In this document: positions 22,357 to 34,205 of the stretch, in pieces
How positions within the stretch are numbered: position 1 is the stretch's first letter
Layout of the letters: the number at the start of each line of letters is the position of its first letter
Assembly (NCBI GenBank): GCA_026008535.1
Contig: BRKX01000010.1
Location: 4,353,001-4,417,000, forward strand
DNA: 64,000 nt
From: Perilla frutescens
Lineage: Eukaryota > Streptophyta > Magnoliopsida > Lamiales > Lamiaceae
Direction: 5' to 3'
Translations under genes and position numbers: made by a program
The notes under the pieces: generated by a model
Database searches by the model: none
Told to the model about the DNA's origin: nothing
The model's input: the letters and a program-made list of their open reading frames with translations, nothing else

Positions 22357-24910
22357 ATATATATATATATATATATATATTACAAGTGAGTCAGGGCCTC
22401 TTATTATTCTGCACTTAAGTTTTATTTTAAAATGAGTTTATTCAACTGTTCTCCTTCTAAATTCTATTAAACTCGTTCAAGATCAACAGTTAGTTACGTT
22501 GCATTGTATGCAAATCACGCTTTCTCTTCTAGTAGATATTATCTTGAATTAGTTGCACAAAAGAACCCACAACTTTTGTGCCAAATTTCAAATTCAACAC
22601 GACTTTTAAACCTCAACAATTTAACACCATATTTTGATGGAATACAAATTGAGCATGCTCAATTTTTTTTGGACAATTGGGATTTTGACATGGTTAACTT
22701 TTGAAAGAATTCTTTACCACACGCATACATATTCTAATGTGGAATACATGTAATAATTAAAACTTTTAACCACGTCATAATGGATAATCATAAAAAAATT
22801 AGGCATGTTTAATTTAGACAAAACACAAAAGGTAAAATTAAATTTGATGATGTTTAAAAGTCATACTGAATTTAGAACTACCTCCTCTTGTCGAGGTGGT
22901 AAACTTGGGTGTCATTAAAGCTTTTGGTCATATGTATTGTGAGGTGAATTGTTTGGCTCATGCTCTTACTTAGTTCAGAACGGGCTATGATGCTATGTGT
23001 ATTTGGAATAATAATTTTCTTCTATGATTGAGGACATTGATTGAATAATGAAAAATTTCTTCAATTTTCAACAAAAAGTCATATTGAATTTACAATTCAT
23101 TTTAAAAGTTGTGATTTTTGTTGCAACTCTCTTTAAAAAAAGTTGCTTAAGAGTCTTCAAATTATCTTCTTCTTTTTTTTTACGCTTTACTTAATGTCAT
23201 TTATTACTACATTACACACAGTTGCACTACTTTACCACAAAAACTATATTAAAGAAATTTAACATACGAATGTTTTAAAATCTTGATTACTTAGAATTTT
23301 AAAATACGAAAATTTTCTTCTTCTAGGCTGGGTACTCGTTTTATTCAAAGATTTTCTTTTATATACTGAACATTTATCTTTATTAGGGGCACAATGTCGA
23401 ACTCACTCAAATCCTTCTAATTCTATCGAACATTACCAAATAAATTAAATCTCAATTCTCAAAATGATAAATTAAAATAATTTAAATCATGTTGGAGTGG
23501 GATGTTACATGGTATCTCAGGAGGAGAAAAAATAAGTGGGACTGAAAAAAAAAATGCAGTCATATGTTGGCAGGGCAGTGGAATCATTCCGAGAAATCTC
23601 GTAGAAAAGATGAGGCGACGGTAGAAAGAGTTATGGTGGAGAAGACGACGGTGGAATCATTCGAGGATATTTTGTGGAGAAGATGATGCAGAGGGTGAAA
23701 TCATCAAATGAATCTGGTGGAGAAGATGACGCAGTGGTAGAATTGATCGAAAAAATTTGTAGTCTTTAGGGCAGCGATTCATCTAATCATGAGATAACAC
23801 TATCCAATGAAGTGAATCGTGGAATGGCATCGTTTGCTAGGTAGTATATATATATAGTGCTTGATATATTTGATTAGTATGTCTTTTATCATATAAAATA
23901 TCAGTATTATATTATTTTTGTGTATTAAAATGATGAAATATGTATATGTATTAATATATTATTTGATTAGATGTATTAAAGTTCTCCATCAAATTAATTA
24001 TAATTTCTAAAATATTCTATAAGTAGTTACCATTTATATTATATGAGTATTTTATAATAAGATTTTAATTAATAAAGATTAGGTTATTTTAGCTCGAGAT
24101 ATTTAATAATTATATTTGCTATTACAGGTCACACCTCCATAAATATCTATCAACAAAATTCGTCGAGCACATAGCCAGCCACGTATAATTTCATCACTGC
24201 TTTTCCCTTTTCCGATTCAAGGTGTACAACAGAATCGTTTTTTAATTATCAGTCATTATTTCGCTCTCTTCTCAATAGCTAGTGATATTTTGTTGTAATG
24301 GAGGCTTTCGATTTTTTTTTCGGGTGCTGTCCCAGCTGAATTGAATTAGTTTCTTCAGGAATCCGAGAGATACTGTGAGTATTTATTTAATTTTTTGTCA
24401 TGTATTTTTTTCAATTTTGCATAGCTGTTTATTTTTTGGTTGTTTTTTTTTTTTTTTAATTTGTTGTCGGGGGTGGGAAGCTGGCTAGGTGTTGATTAAT
24501 CTGAATTGCTTGATAATTATTTGCATTTATAGTTGAAGCTGGTGTGTATGAAAAGATGTCGAATTCAATTTTTGTGGATGACTAGTGAGTTCTAAGTTGT
24601 GCCCTGCTTATTGAACGCTAAATTAGGGGTTTCATTTTGTTATTGAAATGTGGTAAGATATCGATGATATTCATTTGTTATTACAGCGATAATAGCCTTG
24701 AGTGAGCTAATTTATTCGGTATAATTTCACATATCATCGGGATCTGATGCTGGAGAACACCCTTCTTGATTGAACCCTGACCCACGGTTAAAAAATCTGT
24801 ATTTTTTGGTTATTCGAATATAATGGTAAACATCTAGGTGAGTGAAAGTTTAAGTTTACTTGCTATAGTAAAATTTGTATGATGAAGCTGTTTATATTGA
24901 CTGTGTTTTC
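22357..24910. other. AT-rich intergenic DNA
   Basis: No gene is recognised. It begins with a (TA)n run at 22357-22380. At 23560-23760 there is a run of imperfect units sharing GGTGGAGAAGATGACG-like words. The stretch 24150-24380 looks like a transcribed leader (GAATCCGAGAGATACT|GTGAGTAT has a donor-like end) and may be a 5' non-coding exon of the gene at 26073, but this is a guess. Confidence 0.45.
22905..23060 (+). pseudogene. Possible RNase H tail of a LINE-type element
   Basis: The + strand reads CEVNCLAHALT, stop, FRTGYDAMCIWNNNFLL, stop, LRTLIE, reminiscent of the C-terminal RNase H segment (VNxxAHALA followed by W..FP..L..LI) of plant non-LTR retroelements. It has two stops in about 50 codons and no upstream reverse transcriptase, so the match is weak. 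Confidence 0.3.
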
Positions 24911-25436
24911 TTTTTCCCCTTTGTGTAGTCATCTCTGCTTCATTCAAGGTCCAAATCAACTGTTGGAATTCTTGTTGGAGCTCTACAGGTTCTATCTAGA
25001 AGATAAAATGATGAGAAGGTCAGGAATCTCATGTTTCTTGCTTCATCCAGTAGTGCAATTTATAATTTGTTTGCATGTCGTTTAATCTAATTTGTCTAAA
25101 TTGTTATCTACTCTTTAGATTCTCTTGATTCATTTTATTGTGTAATGTCCAGTCCCTGATACAACACAATGAATGGGGATGAAATAGGTTGGTAAAGCTG
25201 ATGGTGATGAGTGGAAGTGAATGAGTATTGAGGTAATTTGGCTCTCGATTGATAAATGAACTTGCTTATTATGTGCCTTAGGAGTTAGTTATACAATAAT
25301 AGTTACTACTCTATATGAAATTTACCTTGTCTAGTGTTTAGTCAAACATGAATAGGATGCAATTTTTTTATTTTTTTTTTCCATTTGAGTAAAATAAGCA
25401 TGCTCTGTCATGAATTCTTTTGTTTTGTCATAGTGA
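24911..25436. repeat. Segmental duplication, copy 1 (526 bp)
   Basis: This non-coding block is repeated in direct orientation at 31782-32308 with only scattered differences by eye. The first shared word is TTTTTCCCCTTTGTGT and the last is CATAGTGA. In copy 2 the sequence then continues with a 17-bp word that in copy 1 lies 300 bp further on (25741-25757), so the copies differ by one block of about 305 bp. No coding capacity is recognised in either. Confidence 0.92.
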
Positions 25437-25891
25437 GGTTTGGGTATCTAGTATGGTGCTGTGTGTTGTTGGAAAGCTGTCTGTTGGACTTTGTGGCTTT
25501 CTTGGAGTTGTGTTTCTATGTAACTAGACAGGTCGTAACTTTTTTTATTGTTCTTTCTTTACCTGCTGCAGATGGTTGTGTTGTTGGTTTTCTTGTTCTG
25601 GATCCAAATAGGATGATTTGTCAATCGTCCAACCCATATGACACAATTTATATTAATATTCTTCATCATGTTGATTTATTCTGCTTATTGTTTGTATCTA
25701 GCTAGTTGAGATGTGGAGTAAATTTGGCATATAAGTAACCGACAATTCTGATTTGGTCTAAGCTTGACTTCGATCTATTCATTCGTAAAAAGTATTGTGT
25801 TTTCTTTTTGCTAATTCCACAATTAGGATGTATGATAACAATACTTTTTCCATTTTGCTTCTCAATATTGAATCTACTATGTGTTTTGCAG

Positions 25892-25957
25892 CTGGACAAG
25901 GAAAGTTTAGGACATTATCAAGCTCATATTATAGAGATGCTCATGGAATCAATCTCA
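25892..25957 (+). pseudogene. Isolated Rab GTPase exon (RABC/Rab18-like)
   Basis: Following an acceptor-like GTGTTTTGCAG, the frame reads AGQGKFRTLSSSYYRDAHGI. This is the Rab switch II region (family form [20 protein letters not shown]), beginning exactly where plant Rab genes have an intron after WDT. The glutamate after the catalytic glutamine is glycine, and the hydrophobic residues expected next are lost: the frame runs into NLSKP and a stop, or uses a donor-like GTAAGC. I found no P-loop exon upstream and no NKxD exon downstream, so it is a stranded fragment about 110 bp upstream of the SIN2-like gene. Confidence 0.7.
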
Positions 25958-26038
25958 GTAAGCCATGAATGAATCTAGAAAGTCCAAGACAACTCCCTAA
26001 TAAGGTTGTTTCCCACCCCCAATAGAAAAAAACCCCTC

Positions 26039-26040
<2 letters not shown>

Positions 26041-26072
<32 letters not shown>
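26041..26072. repeat. (GA)n tract abutting a start codon
   Basis: About 16 GA dinucleotides run directly into the ATG at 26073, within the probable 5' UTR of the SIN2-like gene. GA repeats in plant leaders are binding sites for BBR/BPC proteins; a role here is inferred only from position. Confidence 0.85.
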
Positions 26073-26076
<4 letters not shown>

Positions 26077-28955
26077 GGACAGTGAGAAAAATAGTGAAGA
26101 AAGGATTTTCTATCGGTGAAATGGGGTTCATTAAAGGCGGCGGAAATGTTAATTGGTTCCCCGGACATATGGCCGCCGCCACTCGGGCCATCCGTGACCG
26201 CCTCAAACTCTGCAACTTCGTCATCGAAGTTCGTGACGCCCGTGTAAGAAAAAACTCATGTTTCTATTTGTTGTTTTGTTTTGTAGTTTTTTGCCAATTT
26301 GATATTTTCCTGCAAAAATGTTGCTTTTTTTGCCCCCTTTTAGATTTACATTATCATGTGTTGTAGTCATTAATGCATTATATAGGTGTGTAAAATTCAA
26401 GTATGGTTTCACTTTTTCTGCCAAGCTCTTTTTTTTTTTTAGAATTGTTTATTGATGCGAACTGCGAATAATTTATTAATTTTTTAGCTTCTCAAGTTTT
26501 GAGTTGATTTCTTGTGGAGCTGGAGATGTGAATGAAGCTTTATTTGTTGTGTTAATTAAATTAGCTCCAACGAGACTGAAACAGTTAATTTTGATGAATG
26601 AATTATGAGCTATTTGTGTTATCTTCTAGTTTGTTTTTGTAAAAGAACAGGTGTCGGAAGTACTATGCGGGAGTTAAGTAATATTGATGATGTCTTGATT
26701 GTTAATACTCAATTTCTTACGCATTTCTTGATGGATTTGTGCAGATACCTTTGTCATCTAAAAATAAGGACTTGGAGCCTTTGCTGGCGGGTAAAAGGCG
26801 TCTCATTGCTCTCAATAAGAAAGATTTGGCCAACCCCAACATCATGCACGTAATGTCTTGGGTTTAATTGTTATATCAATTGTGTGTTTGTGTGTGTACT
26901 CATTGGTTATAATTTACGATTAGGCTTTGTTTATTAGGATTTAGTATTTTTACACATTTCAAACAAGTTATTCTATGATGTTGGAATGGGAATGAAATGT
27001 ATGCTCACTTCATTTTGTGCAGAAGTGGGTTCGGTATTTTGATTCAGGCAAACAAGATTGTTTGACAATAAATGCCCACAGCAGAAGTTCCGTACAAAAG
27101 GTTGGTTTAGTTTTCTGTTTCTCAATTTGTAAAGATTATTACTTGATATATGAATATTCTCAACCATTCCACAATATGAAGATTATTGCGATCAAAAGAT
27201 TAATTTGGTCTAGTAACTGCTTGTCAATGTACCTTTCTAGCTCATTGTTTTGAGTTTCTTCTGAGCGTTTCTGTCTTGTGATTGATATGCGAAAGCTTCT
27301 AGATCTTGTCGAGTACAAATTGAAGGAGGCTATCTCTAAGGAGCCGACTCTCCTTGTCTTGGTGGTCGGTGTTCCCAATGTTGGCAAGTCAGCTCTAATC
27401 AACTGCATCCATCAAATAGCATCATCTCGCTTTCCAGGTTTCCTTTTGGTTTCACTGCCGTTTCTAGCTATCCCATACACTAAAGTTGTGGGAATTTAAT
27501 CTCTAAGCAAGCAATGATGGTCTAAGTTCCATCTTAGTGCAGGGGAAAAAGAAGCGAGCTACTGTGGGACCCTTACCTGGAGTTACTCAAGATATTGCTG
27601 GATTCAAGGTAGATGTATTTGCCAAAAAATAGACAGGGGGCAAACCTTTTCCGGTTTTCTTTGTGTTGAATTATGCCCATGTCGTTGAGGATAAATGCCT
27701 TAGGGATTTTAATGAATACGAGATTCCTTGTTTTATAAAATTTATGTCCTCATGGTTTTCTAAAGAAGAGGTTTATTCCCTTCATTGCCCAAAATCTTTG
27801 GATTTGTACATTACATCATTTGCTTGACCATGTTTTTAGTAGTTTGTCTTAACATACTCATTGAGATATCAATTTGAACATTATCATTATCGGCATTTTA
27901 ATTTTTCGAACTCCCTACTCTTCTTGATGAGCTAGCTTTTATATCAATTCTTTGTATATCAATTCTTTGTATAGATTGCACATCAACCAAGCATATATGT
28001 TCTTGACACACCAGGAGTTTTGGTTCCAAGTATCCCAGATGTTGAAACTGGTTTAAAGCTAACCGCAGCAGGTTTGTTTCTTTTCAAGTCTGCTTTCTTG
28101 TTGTGGATTTTGTTCGTCTCATTTAAACTTTTGGAATGCATATTGCATATCGGATGAGCATAGTTCTTGGTGCATTTTCTTAAAAAGCAAAATCTGGGAG
28201 AAGCTTCCTTATTGGCACTTGTTTTTTTTGTGTTACATTTAATTATCAGCTTCTGAAGTTGTTTAGGAATAAGTCGAATGTGAAATTTTTTGCCATAACG
28301 TGCCTGGGAATGCTCCTTTCAATCCGAGATATATAGAGATACAAAATTATCGAACTGAGTGGTTCCCTTGAAATAGTTATCATCCCGACAAGTTCATAAC
28401 ATATTTACCTATTTTGCAGGTTCTGTAAAGGATTCTGTAGTCGGTGAAGAGCGGATAGCTCAATACTTACTAGCAGTTCTGAACACCCGAGGCACTCCTC
28501 TTCATTGGAGGCGATTTATGGGTGCAGAAACTCACTTTGAGGATATACCTGACTACAGCCTTCAAAATCTTTTGCCAAAGAGGAAGAGATCTCCTACTAA
28601 CAAATCTGATGTTGTCTACATCGATGTAAGGGCAAGAGAATAAAAAAAAGGTTGAAATTGTAGAATGTTACCCTTCATTTCTGATTGTAATTTACTTTTT
28701 TCGACTAATTTGCAGGATGTTGTTACGCGTGTTCAAGGGGCGCTCTGTGAGATGCTGACAGAATTCAACGGAAACTTGGAGGAGGAGGGTGACTTAGAAG
28801 ATCTTATAGACCAGCAGTTCGAAGCACTGCAAAAAGCTCTCAAGATACCTCATAAAGCCTCAGAGGCTCGATTGATGGTGTCAAAGAAGTTCCTCACACT
28901 GTTCAGAATGGGCAAGCTTGGCCCTTTCATCCTTGATGATGTCCCTGATCAATGA
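26073..28955 (+). CDS. SIN2: SHORT INTEGUMENTS 2 / DAR GTPase 1 (mitochondrial MTG1-type, circularly permuted GTPase)
   Basis: A complete eight-exon gene: 26073-26243, 26745-26849, 27023-27100, 27296-27437, 27538-27608, 27975-28071, 28420-28625 and 28716-28955 (1,110 nt, 369 residues), all phases consistent. The protein opens with a short basic stretch and NWFPGHMAAATRAI. The GTPase motifs come in circularly permuted order: NKKD (G4, about residues 81-84), NAHSRSS (G5, about 109), GVPNVGKS (G1, 143-150), GVTQDIAG (G2, about 180) and DTPG (G3, about 200). The DAR signature of the subfamily is present (EVRDAR, end of exon 1). The C-terminus includes IPHKASEARLMVSKKFLTLF and ends GPFILDDVP. Family members act in mitochondrial large-subunit ribosome assembly; Arabidopsis SIN2 is needed for ovule integument growth. 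The acceptor of exon 5 was chosen at TTAG|TGCAGG because only it restores the frame into GKKKRATVGPLPG. Confidence 0.95.
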
Positions 28956-31562
28956 AGCTATTCTCTGAGACCCGGTAAGCGCCATATTTCAATCTTTTAA
29001 CAAAAATGTTCCGATCTTTGAATATTTACACTTTGATATATGGCTTTGTTAACTTTTTATCAAATCCATCTCATTGTCAACTATCCAATAACATATGGCT
29101 TGTGTGGACGATGGGTAATTTGATGTAGATTTTCGAAGCATGAATCACTATATTTTAAACTCATATTTTTTAAGTTGCGATCATAATATTTTTGAAGTCG
29201 GGATTATGATTGAAGTTGCAATCAAATTTTTATTTTAGTTGAATAAAAACAATTTTGATGTATTATGATATCGGATATTTCAACATAAATAAATATTATG
29301 ATATTAGTTTATGGTTATCAAATTTTATTATATTTTTAAATGTAAGTGATTGTTAATGTTACAAGAAGATGGTGTTGAATTGCAAATTAAAAACAAAAAT
29401 TGGAAATATTTTTTGTTTTTTCAATCGATCTTGATTACTTTTTGTTAAATTGCTAAAAGAAATCATTTTCAATGATAGTTTTGATTTTATTAGTTAAGGC
29501 TCCTACATACTACATATTTTTTAAAGTAAATTTGATTCTTTTAGTTTCAAAATTTTCAAAGATGATAGTGAATTCGTGAGTTGAATGATTTTAATGTCTT
29601 TAAGAATTTGAACATATGAAGCAAATTTCGTGATTTTAAAGAATAAAAAAGCATTTTTTTTTGTATCTATTTATTTGATGTAATAAAAATAATACTCCCT
29701 CCGTCCCATAATTATAGTCCACTTCCCATTTTCACACTATTTAAGAAATCACATTTATTATGTATTGGAAATATACAATTTACAATAATTATCCTATATT
29801 GCCCTTATTTTTTACTATATTAATTGCATTCATACTATATTAAATAGGGTTATATTTGTAAAAGAATATTTAAATACAATCCCAATTTAGAATTGGACTA
29901 TAATTTTGGGACATCCAAAAAAGGAATAATGGACTATAATTATGGGATGGAGGGAGTATTAACAAGTTAAAATATGGGCACAATTTTTAATCTTCCAACC
30001 CGCCCGCTTACAGAGGTTGCTTTCTCAGCTTGAAACCAGTCATTTAAATAATTAATTTTATTGATAATCCATCATTATGTCTTAATTTAATTAATTTTGT
30101 AGACAATTTTTTCTGAGTTAGGTACATAATAATTAATTAATTATTAGCAATTCTACGAACCCATCACTATTCACTACAATAAAAGCCTACATAAAATAGT
30201 ACTTTTTTGATAATCTTCACTTCATAATAAGATAAGTGGTAAACTGGTAATGCAGAAAAATAGCCACTTAAGAATATTTTTAATCACTAATTTAAAAATT
30301 ATTATTTTTAATCACTTTTTTAGAGCACTGGAGCTCTAAATTTGAAACAGCATTGTTGGTGCTCTAAAACACAGTTCACGAGTAATTTGTATTCTTTTTT
30401 TTACTGCAATATTACTATGTTTTTTTTTCTATGTTGTAATATTATAGTTTGTAATTTTTATTTTTATTTGCAATATTAGCATGTAATTTTTGTTCGTTGC
30501 AATATTATTATGAAACGTTTCCATGTTTTATTATTATTTAGTTTCAGAAATTTTAATAGTTATTTTTGTTGGAAAAATCTTGATTAAAATAAATATATAA
30601 AAAGAGATATTGTGGAATATTCCTTTTTAGAGTAGAATTTAGAGTAAATTGTTGGAGATGAAGTGAAGACTTTACTGTATGATAGAAGTGCTGTAAAATA
30701 GAGTCAACTGTTGGAGATGACATTAAGTGAGTGAATGAGATTCAGTCGTGTAACATTACAAATTAACATTACTACACACACGAGTATGAGTGCACGACTC
30801 CGTGAAACAATATTACAAACTTATATTATTGCACAAATTGAGGGTGCACAATTGAGAATAGTTGTGCAATAGTATCAATTTACACTAGTGAACAACTGAA
30901 AGGATGATTGGTATGTCGGAATGGAATCAAATAGGAATGAAATGAACTTAGTAATTGAATGATGGTGAGAATGAAATGGAATGACTATTGTCATTTCTTT
31001 GGTTGGTATCACAATCAATAAGATATGAATGAAACTTACATTTATGAATTGATTTTATTATAACAATATGTAATTAATAAATAAAATACACGAATTAACT
31101 TATTTAGTTCTAAATAATAAATTACTTTTCTTTCAAGCGATACTATTATTCTTTAAAAACATATTATTGAATATTATGACAATTTTTTACTTTATTAACA
31201 TTTGTGAAAAAAGTTGAGTATATTTCTAGTAAGTATTTCGCTAATGATTAGTGGATTTGTATATTTTTTAATAAAATATTTTATAAGAATGTGAAATTTC
31301 ATTTGTCAATACAAAAAATAAAGTATAATTTTGCAAAATAAAAACTATACTTACATTCTATACTACTCCTCCACCCCAAACTTACATTCTCATACGCCAC
31401 TGCCATTTTTACGAATTGAATTGAACTCAATTAGCTTGCTTTTTCTGGTTTTGCGGGGGCGGTGGCGGCGGCTTTTTCTATTTTTCTCTATAGGTCAACA
31501 ATAAGTCATGCAACTGACAGCGACGATTAATGATTGGGAGTTGTTAAATACACGCCGATATG
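28956..31562. other. AT-rich intergenic DNA with a MITE
   Basis: Apart from the Stowaway MITE, no gene is seen. Words near 30640-30720 (TTGTTGGAGATGAAGTG, CAACTGTTGGAGATGAC) and 30900-31010 (GGAATGGAATCAAATAGG, GAATGAAATGGAATG) look like ends of small non-autonomous transposons, without a resolved partner end. Confidence 0.5.
29695..29956. mobile_element. Stowaway MITE (Tc1/Mariner), 262 bp
   Basis: The ends are perfect family termini: CTCCCTCCGTCCCATAATTA at the left and TAATTATGGGATGGAGGGAG at the right, forming the inverted repeats. TA dinucleotides flank both sides (29693-29694 and 29957-29958), the expected target duplication. The interior is AT-rich and non-coding. Confidence 0.95.
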
Positions 31563-31761
31563 GATCATCAGTTGTAAATTTTGTTGGATTCCTGTCGCAA
31601 CTCTTCAATATTTTTTCAAAAAAATTTAATTTTTTCATTTTTTATTTTATCATATTTATTTTAATTTAAATTTTCTATTTAGAGTTCATCCATCTCAATT
31701 AGGGTATATTAAAAAAAAAATTATGCAACACCAAATGTAACACAAATGGCAACAGATGATC
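31563..31761. mobile_element. 199-bp MITE, copy 2 of the 19182-19364 family (inverted)
   Basis: The reverse complement of this interval matches 19182-19364, including TGTTGCATAA, AATATACCCTAATT and GATGGATGAACTCTAAATA. Ends: GATCATCAGTTG at the left and, read inward from the right, GATCATCTGTTGCC. The right end lies 20 bp before the start of the duplicated block at 31782. Confidence 0.75.
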
Positions 31762-31781
31762 TGCTTTGATACACTCCATCT

Positions 31782-32323
31782 TTTTTCCCCTTTGTGTGGT
31801 CATCTCCGCTTCATTCAAGGTCCAAATCAACTGTTGGAATTCTTGTTGGAGCTCTAGAGGTTCTATCTAGAAAATAAAATGATGAGAAGGTCAGGAATCT
31901 CATGTTTCTTGCTTCATCCAGAAGTGCAATTTATAATTTGTTTGCATGTCGTTTAATCTAATTTGTCTAAATTGTTATCTACTCTTTAGATTCTCTTGAT
32001 TCATTTTATTGTGCAATGTCCAATCCCTGATACAACACAATGAATGGGGATGAAATAGGTTGGTAAAGTTGATGGTGATGAGTGGGAGTGAATGAGTATT
32101 GAAGTAATTTGGCTCTCGATTGATAAATGAACTTGCTTATTATGTGCCTTAGGAGTTAGTTATACAATAATAGTTACTACTGTATATGAAATTTACCTTG
32201 TCTAGTGTTTAGTCAAACATGAATAGGATGCAAAATTTTAGTTTTTTTCCCCCATTTGAGCAAAATAAGCATGCTCTCTCATGAATTCTTTTGTTTTTGT
32301 CATAGTGACAATTCTAATTTGGT
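31782..32323. repeat. Segmental duplication, copy 2
   Basis: Direct-orientation copy of 24911-25436 (to 32308), followed by a 17-bp word (overlapping the shared GA) that matches 25741-25757. Differences include TGTAGTCATCTC in copy 1 versus TGTGGTCATCTC here. The left border coincides closely with the MITE end at 31761. No coding sequence. Confidence 0.92.
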
Positions 32324-34205
32324 AATATTTAGACATTATTTATTGTGCATGCTCATTAAAAATCACATCTAAATTTTTCTATATATTTTCAAAAAAACGC
32401 TTCAAAAAAGAAAACTAACTAAAAAATGAAATAAAATATAAAATACATCTAAAAATGTTCATGAGGATCATTTTTTAACCTAAAATTATCTAATTTTTTT
32501 TAGAAATAATTTATTTTTACAAATCTATATAAAATCTAGGTTTTATAATCATAAAGAATAAAACAAAAAAATAATAATATTGAAATCGATGATAACTATA
32601 TTTTTCAAATTCAGAATACCAATTATTCTAATTTATATTATTTTTCAAAAATCAATAAAATTTGATGCAATTGTGCTCGTAGAGAAATGTAGAAAATAGA
32701 CATAATTTTTAGAATCATGGTTCAACCACTAATTCTTTATTCCAAACATATGGTAATACTTGAAAATTCACGAGTGCCTCACAAAGTTGTGACCATCTTC
32801 AGATGATGATTAAGTAATGTACGTGCAATTTCAACATGTAATGATAAATATTTGAATGCAGAGAGATAATATGCTTATATGCATGCACTTGAGATCCTTT
32901 AATCTCAACTTATGTGTGTCAACCGTGTGCCAAACTTCAAAATTATTAATTTTTCTTTCATTTTTTTCTTCAATTTTAATATCTTTTAATTTAATATAAT
33001 TTTACATTATTATTTATGGTTTATTCCACCCAATTAGGGATTATAATTATTTTTTAAAATTTAATTTTTATTTTTTAGTTAATATAATTTATTTTTTTGG
33101 GGTTGATTATTCTAAACTCAGGGTATATAATTTTTTAAAATTTTAATTTTTAACAATAAATATTAATTATGATTAGTTATAATATAATAAGTTTTATTTT
33201 TATAAAAACATTATTAACAATATATAAATTTTAATATTGGCACACACAAGTTGGAACTAGAGTATCTCTACACATATGCATGAGGCTGAAATTCTTAACC
33301 CTTAAGAAAAAAATGTATGAGATATAGTGATGTAATAGTTTTTATGTCTAAGATTTTTAACCATTAAGAATTCGTTAATGAATTGTGACATAATTTTACA
33401 AATTAATAATTTTCAAAATAACTCACTTTAATATAAATAGATAATTTGCCAAAATAATATTTCAATAAATATAAGTATTATTCACACAAATAAATAATTA
33501 GTGATAATTTTTTGTGCACGGAACTCTGCTCTTTGGAATGAAATCATTACTATTTGTAAATACATATTATATTATGTAATATTTTATTATTTTTTATATC
33601 TATTTTAGATCATCAAGATTCACATCTTTGATGTTATGACATTATGTGAATCGGTAATTTAAAGTTATAATAAGTTTGAAGTATATTGAAAAAATTATAG
33701 GGATAATTTTCAAATAAATTACTATATTTGACCGATTTTGCAATTCAACACACTTTTTAAAATGTTTCAACAGTATCACCATTCTTTTATTTGTATATTC
33801 AACACCTATAGTATGTAAATTCAACATTCACAAATTGATGTTAAAAATAATTTAAAGTATGTAATCCCTCATTTAAAAAAAAAACCCCAATAATTTTTTA
33901 CATGAATATATGTGGTGTGTTTAGACTACCAATAACAGCCACCACTCAACCACTTCGATATAATAACATCAATATATTCTATTTTCTTGCAATAACAATC
34001 TATAGTTTTATAATATTATCTCAATTAAGTAACAGTAAAGCCGTAATTGTGTAGAAATCTAAAAAGAAGAATAAGATTGAAAGGTGAAAGACGATGGAAA
34101 ATGAAGGATACAAGATTATTAGTTAGATATGATGATGAATGTTTTACATGCAAATACAGAAATTAAATTAAAAAGGGTGCATGTTTGAATGAAGAAATTC
34201 ATTAA
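32324..34205. other. AT-rich intergenic DNA, nothing recognised
   Basis: A very AT-rich stretch with long T and A runs. I see no coding sequence, RNA gene or bounded repeat. It carries the 3' flank of the - strand gene ending at 34206. Confidence 0.55.

Noticed and set aside
22504..22704. Frame beginning MYANHAF
   Set aside because: No recognisable motif and AT-rich context; chance open frame.
30330..31010. Candidate hAT- or Harbinger-like MITE ends
   Set aside because: Words such as GTTGGAGATG and GGAATGGAATC are suggestive, but no matching inverted end or target duplication could be paired.
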